A stretch of DNA of 64,000 bases from Dastarcus helophoroides. Taxonomy: Eukaryota; Arthropoda; Insecta; Coleoptera; Bothrideridae. Numbering within the stretch: position 1 is the first letter of the stretch; each line of letters begins with the position of its first letter. The notes under the pieces were generated by a model, which saw only the letters and a program-made list of their open reading frames with translations, was not told the DNA's origin and did no database searches. The translations under genes and the position numbers were made by a program. Positions 55,701 through 64,000 of this stretch are shown here, one piece after another. The stretch lies in NCBI GenBank assembly GCA_028583605.1, contig CM053327.1:35547626-35611625 (forward strand). Direction: 5' to 3'.

Positions 55701-58700
55701 CAAATAACTAAACATTTTGGAAAATTCATATTTTGATAGAAATTAAAATTTGAAAAAAATGAAACATTCGAAATGGAAATCTTAATTTTTTTAAAATTAC
55801 AAAAAAGTCAAAATTTTGGGCAACAATAGAAAATTTGAAGTCAACATTTTGAGAAAAAATTAGAATGTTGATGAAAATGCCAACTTGAAAAAAGTGGAAA
55901 TTTTGAAAAACCAATTTTTTTTTGACTAAATCAATATTTATAAAAATGTTAAAATTTCAATGAAAAAGCGACAATTTGAAATCAAAATTTTGACAAAAAT
56001 AGAAATAATGAAAGTTTTGAAATGTCGTAATTTCAAAAATCATTAATTTTATAACAGCCGATTTCTTCAGAAAAAAATAAAAATAACGTTAGAAAGTCAT
56101 CATTTTTAAAAAAGTCGACATTATCATTAGAAAAACATTTACAAAATTTAATAATGGAAGTTTTTCAATGTCGAAATTTCAAAAATCATAAATTTTATAA
56201 AAGCCAAATTCTTCAGAAAAAATAAAAATAACGTTAGAAAGTCATTTTTAAAAAAGTTGACAGTTTCATTAGAAAAACATTTAAAAAATTTAATAATGGA
56301 AGTTTCTTAATGTCGAAATTTCAAAAATCATAAATTTTATAACAGCCGAATTTTTCAGAAAAAATAAAAATAACGTTAGAAAGTCATTTTTAAAAAAGTT
56401 GACAGTTTCATTAAAAAATATTCAAAAGCTACAAAAAAAGTCGAAATTTTGACACAAAGTATGAAATTTTAAAAATAACTATAATTTATAAAAAATAAAA
56501 TAAAAACTTCTAAAAAAAGTTAAAATGTTTAGTCAAAATTTTAAAAATAAATAAAATAAAATTTAAAAAAAGTCCGAAATTTAAAAAAAAAATTATATTT
56601 TCAAAGTAAGTAAAAAAACTTCAAAAAAGTGAAAATTTTGAAATAAGTATATAAATTTCCAAAATAAGCAAAATTTTAAGAAAGTCAAAATGTACAAAAA
56701 ACAGTAGAATTCCTCCGGGTAAATTTTCAAAAAATGAACATTTCGGAAAAGTCAAATTTTGATAAAAATTAAAATTTAAAAGAAAATGAAACCTTCGAAA
56801 TCGAAATGTTAATTTATAGAAATTACAAAAAAGTCAGAATTTTGAGCAACAGTAGAAAATTTCTAGTTAAAATTTTGAAAAAAAAGTAGAGTGTTGATAA
56901 AAATGGGAACTTGAAAAAAGTGGAAATTTTGCAAATCCGATTTTTTTTTGACTAAATCAATATTTATAAAAATGTTAAAATTTCAATAAAAAGGCGAAAA
57001 TTTGAAATCAAAATTTTCACAAAGATAGAAATAATGGAAGTTTTTAAATGTCGAAATTTCGAAAATCATAAATTTTATAACAGTCGAATTCTCCAGAAAA
57101 AAATAAAAATAACGTCAGAAAGTCATCATTTTAAAAAAAGTCGACATTTTCATTAGAAAAATATTTAAAAAATATTCAAAAGCTACAAAAAAAGTCGAAA
57201 TTTTGAGACAAAGTATGAAATTTAAAAGCTAATTATATTTTTTAAAAAATAAAATAAAAACTTCTAAAAAAAGTTAATATGTCAAGTCAAAATTTTAAAA
57301 ATAAATAAAATAAAATTTAAAAAAAGTCCGAAATTTAAAAAAAAATTAGGTTTTCAAAGAAAGTAAAAAACTTCAAAAAAGTGAAAATTTCGAAGTAAGT
57401 ATATAAATTTCCAAAATAAGCAAAATGTACAAAAAACAGTCGAATTCCTTCGGGTAAATTTTTAAAAAACAGAACATTTCGGAAAAGTCAAATTTTGATA
57501 AAATGTAAAATTTGAAAAAAATGAAACCTTCGGAATCGAAATATTAATTTATAGAAATTACAAAAAAGTCAGAATTTTGAGCAACATTAAATAATTTCTA
57601 GTTAAAATTTTGAGGAAAAATTAGAATGTTGATAAAAATGGGAATTTTGCAAATCCGATATTTTTTGACTAAATCAATATTTATAAAAATGTTAAAATTT
57701 CAATAAAAAGGCCAAAATTTGAAAACAAAATTTTTACAAAGATAGAAATAATGGAGGTTTTTAAATGTCGAAATTTCGAAAATCATAAATTTTATAACAG
57801 TCGAATTCTCAAGAAGAAAATAAAAATAACGTCAGAAAGTCATCATTTTAAAAAAAAGTCGACATTTCCATTGGAAAAACATTTAAAAAATTTTCAAAAG
57901 CTACAAAAAAGTCGAAATTTTGAGACAAAGTATGGAATTTAAAAGCTAATTATAATTCTTAAAAATAAAATGAAAACTTCTAAAAAAAGTTAAAATGTCA
58001 AGTCAAAATTTTTAAAATAAATAAAATAAAATTTAAAAAAAGTCCGAAATTTTAAGAAAAATAGGTTTTCAAAGTAAGTAAAAAACTTCAAAAAAGTGAA
58101 AATTTCGAAATAAGTATATAAATTTCCAAAATAAGCAAAATTTTGAGAAAGTCAAAATATACAAAAAATAGTCGAATTCCTTCGGGTAAATTTTCAAAAA
58201 ACTGAACATTTCGGAAAAGTCAAATTTTGATAAAATGTAAAATTTGAAAAAAAATGAAACCTTCGGAATCGAAATATTAATTTATAGAAATTACAAAAAA
58301 GTCAGAATTCTGAGCAACAGTAGAAATCTTGTAATTAAAATTTTGAGGATATGTTGATAAAAATGGGAACTTTTTTTTTACAAATATAGAAATAATGGAG
58401 GTTTTTAAATGTCGAAATTTCGTAAATCATAAATTTTATAACAGTCGAATTCTTCAGAAAAAAATAAAAATAACATCAGAAAGTCATCATTTTAAAAAAA
58501 GTCGACATTTTCATTAAAAAAGCATCTAAAATTTTTTGCAAATTCGATTATTTGACTAAATCAATATTTATACAAATGTTAAAATTTCAATAAAAAAAGG
58601 CAAAAATTTGAAATCAAAATTTTCATAAATAGCGTCAGAAAGTCATCATTTAAAAAAAATTGACATTTTCATTAGAAAAATAATTAAAAAATTTTCAAAA

Positions 58701-60300
58701 GCTACAAAAAAGTCGAAATTTTGAGGCAAAGTATGAAACTTAAAAGCTAATTATAATTTTTAAAAAATAAAATAAAAACTTCTAAAAAAGTTGGAATCTT
58801 GAGTCAAAATTTTAAAAATAAATAAAATAAAATTTAAAAATAAGTCCGAAGTTTAAAAAAAATTTAGGTTTTCAAAGTAAGTAAAAAAATTCAAAAAAGT
58901 GAAAATCTCGAAATAAGTATATACATTTTTAAAATAAGCAAAATTTTGAGAAAGCCAAAATGTACAAAAAACAGACGAATTCCTTCGGGTAAATTTTCAA
59001 AAAACTGAACATTTCGGAAAAGTCAAATTTTGATAAAAATTAAAATTTAAAAAAAAAATGAAACCTTCGAAGTCAAAGTGATAATTTGTAGAAATTACAA
59101 AAAAATCAGAATTTTCAGCAACAGTAGAAAATTTGTATTTAAAATTTTGAGGAAAAACTAAATTGTTGATAAAAATGGGAATTTGAAATAAGTGGAAATT
59201 TTGCAAATCCGATTTTTTTTTGACTAAATCAATGTTTATAAAAATGTTAACATTTCAATAAAAAGGCGAAAAGTTGAAATCAAAATTTTCATAAAGATAG
59301 AAAAAATGGAAGTCTTTAAATTTCGAAAATCATAAATTTTATAACAGTCGAATCCTCCAGAAAAAAATAAAAATAACGTCAGGAAGTCATCATTTTAAAA
59401 AAACATATAAATATTTACAAAAAATTCCACGTTTTAAAAAAAGTCGAAATCTTCAGTAATAAAACATTTAAAAAATTTTGCAAATCCGGTTTTTTTGACT
59501 AAATCAATATTTACAAAAATGTTAACATTTCAATAAAAAGGCGAAAATTTGAAATCAAAATTTTCACAAAGATAGAAATAATGGAAGTCTTTAAATTTCA
59601 AAAATCATAAATTTTATAACAGTCGAATCCTCCAGAAAAAAATAAAAATAACGTCAGGAAGTCATCATTTTAAGAAAACGTACACATATTTACAAGAAAG
59701 TCCACGTTTTAAAAAAAGTCGAAATTTTCAGTAATAAAACATTTATAAAATTTTGCAAATCCGATTTTTTTGACTAAATCAATATTTATAAAAATGTTAA
59801 AATTTCAATAAAAAGGCGAAAATTTGAAATCACAATTTTTACAAAGACAGAAACAATGGAAGTTTTTAAATGTCGAAATTTCGAAAATCATAAATTCTAT
59901 AACAGTCGAATCCTCCAGAAAAAAATAAAAATGACGCCAGAGAGTCATCATTTTAAGAAAACGTATAAATATTTACAAAAAAGTCCACGTTTTAAAAAAA
60001 GTCGAAATTGTCAATAATAAAACGTTAAAAAAATTTTCAAAAGCTACATAAAAGTCGAAATTTTGAGACAAAGTATGAAACTCAAAAGCTAGCTACAATT
60101 TTTCAAAAATAAAAAAAAACTTCTAAAAAAAGTCAAAATGTTGTGTCAAAATCTTCAAAATAGATAAAATAAAATTTAAAAACAAATTCAACATTTTAAC
60201 AAAGATTTAGGTTTTACAAAAAAAGTAAAAAAACTGAAAAAAAAGGAAATTTCGAAATAAGTATAGAAATTTCCAAAATAAGCAAAATTTTGAGAAAAAG
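55700..60300. repeat. A-rich tandem array inside the 8.1-kb element
   Basis: The landmark GACTAAATCAATATTTATAA recurs at about 55924, 56951, 57669, 58555, 59222, 59497 and 59772 (spacings 275 bp to 1 kb; the last two are both about 275 bp). Between landmarks are shared blocks such as ATCATAAATTTTATAACAGT, AAAATAACGTCAGAAAGTCA and CTACAAAAAAGTCGAAATTT. Copies differ by internal gains and losses. Confidence 0.85.
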
Positions 60301-60923
60301 CCAACATTTCGAAAAAGAAATAGGAAATTTTGAAAGGAAGTCTAAATTTAAAACATGGAAAATTTTAAATGTTGAAGTTTCAAAGAAGTCGGAGTTTTCA
60401 ACAAAAAAACTGCAGACTCGTGAAAATGTTTTAAAAAATCTTTTATTTTAAATACTCAAAAAAGTGGAATTCTTTTTAAAAGTTTTTTAAACTCAAAATG
60501 CTTAAAAGGATTGAGGTTTCCAGCCGGAATTTTCAAAAAATCAGGATATTGAAAAACAGAGGAAAAATGAATTTTTTGCTGAAACTATAAAATGTCAATT
60601 ATTTAAAAAAAAGTAGACATCTTCAACAACAAAAAATCTAAATCGAAAATCCTCTTAGAAATCAATTCATTAAACAAAGTTGAAATTAAAAAGAAAAATA
60701 TCGAAAATTTGAAAAAAAAATTTGATGTATTTACAGTTGGAAAACGCCGCCCGTTAAACCATTGCTTAAAATAGTGCGGCACGTCGTTAAGGTGTTGGAA
60801 TTTAAATTTTGAAAACAAGCCATAATTTTAAAGAGTATAAAAATTTTCTTAGAAAAAAATCCAAAAAAAAAAGTAATGTTATTAACAAAAATAAAATATA
60901 ACTAATATTATTTTTTTAAATAT

Positions 60924-61296
60924 TGTTACGAGCCTATCGGTTCGAATTGATTACACTTATCCAATAAGACCCACTTTATTACCGAACTCAACTTGGATCA
61001 CCACAATTGACAATTAATTCATTTATTATTGACTTCTACTAACTCGCTAATTACACTGACTCTAACTGACTTATTCAAGGGAAAGCTGACCGCCTTTTAT
61101 AGTTTTGGCCCTCGGCTTCTAGAACTTTTCGGCATATAAGGCTTATCGTTGGTCGAAATTTCTGGAACGCTTATCTGCCATTTGTTTCGTTATCGCGACC
61201 GCTTTCCCCTTATCAGATCCTTCTAGAAACTTTTTTATTTACTAAATTCTACAATTCTATTCTAAATCCTATTTCATTTATTTACATTGCGTTACA
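60924..61296 (-). mobile_element. Solo LTR, heat-shock-element family, nested in the 8.1-kb hAT-like element
   Basis: ATAT flanks (60920..60923, 61297..61300). Left boundary TGTTACGAGCC, right boundary GCGTTACA. GAAATTTCTGGAA at 61155..61167 is the reverse complement of the trimeric heat-shock-like motif, and CTTCTAGAAC is also present. 373 bp, well preserved. Confidence 0.92.
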
Positions 61297-61796
61297 ATAT
61301 ATTTGCTTTACAGTTAGTTATAGGGCTACAAAAGTTACCAAAAATTTTATCTCTTGTTCTCATAAATTTTATGAATATAATTCAGCGACAGGAGGAGAAT
61401 TCATAACTATTAAAATTTATTAACGATAAAAACGCAACAATTTTAAAATTTCCACAAGGTTTCTATAAATATTTGATAACACCCAACCAGGTTAAGCATT
61501 ACTGTATCATCGAGGAGAATTATCTTGCTCCACAATATCAATCAAAATTTTAAAAAGGCTTGATGGGTCATATGTGTCAATTGTTATTAAATTACATTTC
61601 TTGGAAATTATGCTTTAAGCTTCTTATGATGGATTAAATTTTCATAGAAAAGCATAAATAGGCACAAACATTTTTGTAAATAGGTGCAAATTATGCATAA
61701 AAGGCAAAAAAAACGAAATTGAAATTTAGAATCGCCGAAAAAGGTGAAAAGGTAGGATCACAGAATTCTACCTAAAATCCAGTCTCTAGTTATAAA

Positions 61797-63257
61797 AAAA
61801 TGATTCACTTCGAATAATTCTGTATAAAAAACTTTAAATACACACATGGTTCGATATAGAATCTGAGAGGGAGACCGAACGTAGATATAATTTTATTTTA
61901 AATGCGCGGGGAATTCCCTACAGTAGACTTGTATCTCAGAAATGTAGTTTTCAGTAAAGCTAAACGTTTTCCTTGATATCGCTACTTCAATAGTTTCTGT
62001 TTCACCGAAGGCAAAGTAAGAATTTCAGCCTTTGTAAACATAGTTACTGATTCTGCTTTTATCAAATAGAATTATTTTTGTTGTGTTCAATTTAAAGGCA
62101 TTCTTGCTTTATGCAGATATCCTTTATTGAATTAGAAAGTGCATCTGAAACGAAAGATTGTTATGTTGTAAAGTATTGATTTGGTACCGTCGCCGGAGTG
62201 AATTAATTCTAGTAATCTTGTCGTGTTAAGGGTTGAATATTGAAAAATGTATTCGCTACGTAGAGAGTACGTGAGGTTTTGTTTTTTTTTATTTTTTTCT
62301 GCAACCAAAGGTTACAGTGTAAACTTGTTTCATTAAGTGACAGTCGCGTCGAAACGATGATGAATACATAAATAAAACAGCATCTTAGGTCATTAGTGTC
62401 AATAAAATTGACGACCCTCAGTCAATCTTCTGTTTCATTATTAAGAAATAAGTTTCCTATTCCTTGAAGTTGTTACTACCATGTTCTCCTATTATATATG
62501 TTCAACCCCATTTTGGAATGCCTAAGAATAAATAGAGATGTTTATGCGATCTAAAGCACCTTGTTTGCTATCAGAATCAACGTCGTAGAAGATTTAAATA
62601 ACGTGTGTTAGAGTCCTACAAAGCATGTGTGCCGGATTTTTCCGCAGAGATAGGAGCAAGTAAATTTCCAGGCAAGCAGTTAAAGGAGGTTTCGAAGGCA
62701 TAAAGAACATGAGCGCACATACATTAACCTTGAACATATTCACTTACTTCATCCTCTATCTATGTAAATTGTAACTGGATCCTGCTACAAAACTTCATGG
62801 AATATTGCAGTTCCAATTACTCTACAACTGTGGTATTGATTTTTAAAATTTCGAGTCTACCACTTATAATATGGTGTCATGGCATCAGAGAATCTGAAGA
62901 AATCAAATTTCGCGAAACATTTATCATTATTATTAGATACAAAATACAAAACATAAATTACCCAACACATACAAAGTGCTCAAATACTATTTCGAAATTT
63001 GCCAATATTTATTGCTGTGATAATCTACACTAACACTAATTGATTAGGCGCTACATCTGTTATTATAAAGTTTCTAATACTTTGATAATATTATATTAAT
63101 ATTGCAAGTTACGTCATTTCGGGGCGAGAACCAGCCAAATCAATCTACTAACTTTTTTTAGGAATTGTACAAATCTCATGAAAGTGGCGTTACCTAATTG
63201 GCTTTAAGTAAAGAAAACTTAATCTTAAGTGTTATTAGGTCAAAGAAACAAAATTTT
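61797..63257. other. Unique DNA, no gene recognised
   Basis: Non-repetitive apart from a segment near 63110-63160 (GGGGCGAGAACCAGCC, TCTACTAACTTTTT) that resembles one at about 63907-63945 on the other side of the 376-bp repeats. No supported exon. Confidence 0.45.
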
Positions 63258-63760
63258 GTGCATTATAGAATCCTTGTCTTCTGGGAATTCTCCTAGAGAG
63301 CAACCGCTTTGCTAGGTGGCAGTGTTTTAACTGTTGGTAGTTCAGCTACCTATGATTCATTATACACGCCTAGAGGGCTGCATGAATTTGTAGTCTAGGT
63401 TGCATTCTTCTTGCATACGACATTGTTGGCGATGGCCATAGTTTCTCTATGGACCAATAGGTGGTAGTACTAAAGAGTCACTCGCTTGACGCCTCTGAAT
63501 GTTTTAGTACTTACTTGTCGGAACATTTATTAGCATTCGAGTTGGATATACCAAAATGACGAGATCTAACAAGATCGAAACCGGTATTTGGTTTCGAAAC
63601 TTCGAATCTAATAAATGTTCAAACCTATTGGTCTGTGCATTATAGAATCCTTGTCCTCTGGGAACTCTCCTAGAGAGCAACCGCTTTGCTAGGTGGCAGT
63701 GTTTCAACTGTTGGTAGTTCAGCTACCTATGATTCACTATACACGCCTGGAGGGCTTGCA
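63258..63760 (-). repeat. 376-bp repeat, about 1.3 tandem units
   Basis: GTGCATTATAGAATCCTTGT at 63258 recurs at 63635, 377 bp later. The unit is the reverse complement of 42926..43331. The shared short reading frame (63504..63707) differs by about six residues from its counterpart, and I see no sign that it is a gene. Confidence 0.85.
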
Positions 63761-64000
63761 TATAAAATTCAAAACTTTGAATAGATTTAAAATTTTGATA
63801 ATAATCTATTCAAACTTTGCCTAAATTGATTTTCATTAATGACACTGCCCCTACTACTTTGACGGCAATATTTGATCGAAATCGTATGCTATAGGTATCA
63901 TTTTTGGGAGAGAACCCGCCTAGTATATCTACTAACTTTTAAAATTTAAAATGTGTCACCATATGGTTGACATCTTGAGTTATTGTACTCTTTCAGCTAG

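Larger units (their letters stand above)
53686..61788. mobile_element. hAT-like non-autonomous element, TAGAGAC type, 8.1 kb
   Basis: Terminal inverted repeats TAGAGACCGGATTTTAGG and (reverse complement of the right end) TAGAGACTGGATTTTAGG match at 17 of 18 positions. Flanking 8-mers GTTATAAG (53678..53685) and GTTATAAA (61789..61796) match at 7 of 8. Both subterminal zones are rich in AGGCA motifs (AAAAAGGCA, AAATAGGCA), possible transposase-binding sites. There is no transposase. The inside holds a hairpin repeat, T-rich then A-rich arrays, and a solo LTR at 60924..61296. Confidence 0.82.

Noticed and set aside
45317..60818. Many Phe/Lys/Asn-rich open frames
   Set aside because: They fall in low-complexity CGAAATTTT-rich arrays and show no domain or consistent frame between repeat units.
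1..64000. tRNA, rRNA or snRNA genes
   Set aside because: I found no cloverleaf-like segment with matching A and B boxes. GGTTCGAA stretches belong to LTR ends. A covariance-model scan would be decisive.

Overview
The window looks like AT-rich, repeat-dominated insect nuclear DNA. The clearest host gene signal is one exon of a Beaten-path (Beat) immunoglobulin-superfamily protein at 446..654 on the minus strand. It has a GT donor, an AG acceptor and the typical Beat Ig-domain motif. Mariner and non-LTR retrotransposon relics, many satellites, and the absence of any bacterial-type gene organisation also point to an arthropod. I cannot name the order. Because the Beat exon begins in mid-codon and its upstream (signal-peptide) exon must lie at higher coordinates, most or all of the remaining 63 kb could be one giant Beat intron. 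That is inference. A small candidate exon on the plus strand (1003..1077) and one CpG-rich patch (about 33475..33790) are the only other places that might belong to host genes.

Layout: 1-2.3 kb Beat exon and flanks; 2.3-3.2 kb degenerate tandem repeat; 5.0-5.3 kb solo LTR; 5.7-8.3 kb hairpin repeats, a decayed LINE and a Helitron-like end; 8.3-12 kb unique DNA; 12-16.7 kb a hAT-like element filled with T-rich repeats; 17-20.7 kb hairpin repeats and two satellites; 20.8-21.3 kb a deleted mariner; 23.4-25.2 kb a very long inverted repeat; 25.3-30.3 kb a segmental duplication carrying a 108-bp satellite organised as an exact 324-bp higher-order repeat; 31.6 and 34.5 kb solo LTRs; 35.3-38.1 kb a mariner split by a palindromic transposon; 39-42.3 kb a 180/361-bp satellite probably derived from a Helitron-like end; 42.6-43.3 kb an LTR-like piece and a 376-bp repeat; 45.3-48.5 kb a second hAT-like element abutting a solo LTR; 51.2-53.6 kb three solo LTRs created by unequal exchange; 53.7-61.8 kb a third, 8.1-kb hAT-like element full of A-rich arrays and carrying a nested solo LTR; 63.2-63.8 kb further copies of the 376-bp repeat.

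Two themes stand out. First, one solo-LTR family (eight copies plus a diverged relative) inserts at ATAT-type sites and carries a compact promoter: heat-shock-element-like TTCnnGAA arrays, GATA-type palindromes, a TATA box about 30 bp before an initiator, and a poly(A) signal. These may be dispersed heat-inducible promoters. Second, three different hAT-type terminal-repeat families each enclose kilobases of degenerate CGAAATTTT-rich tandem DNA, which suggests satellite growth inside non-autonomous transposons. No intact protein-coding transposon, RNA gene or CRISPR array was found.
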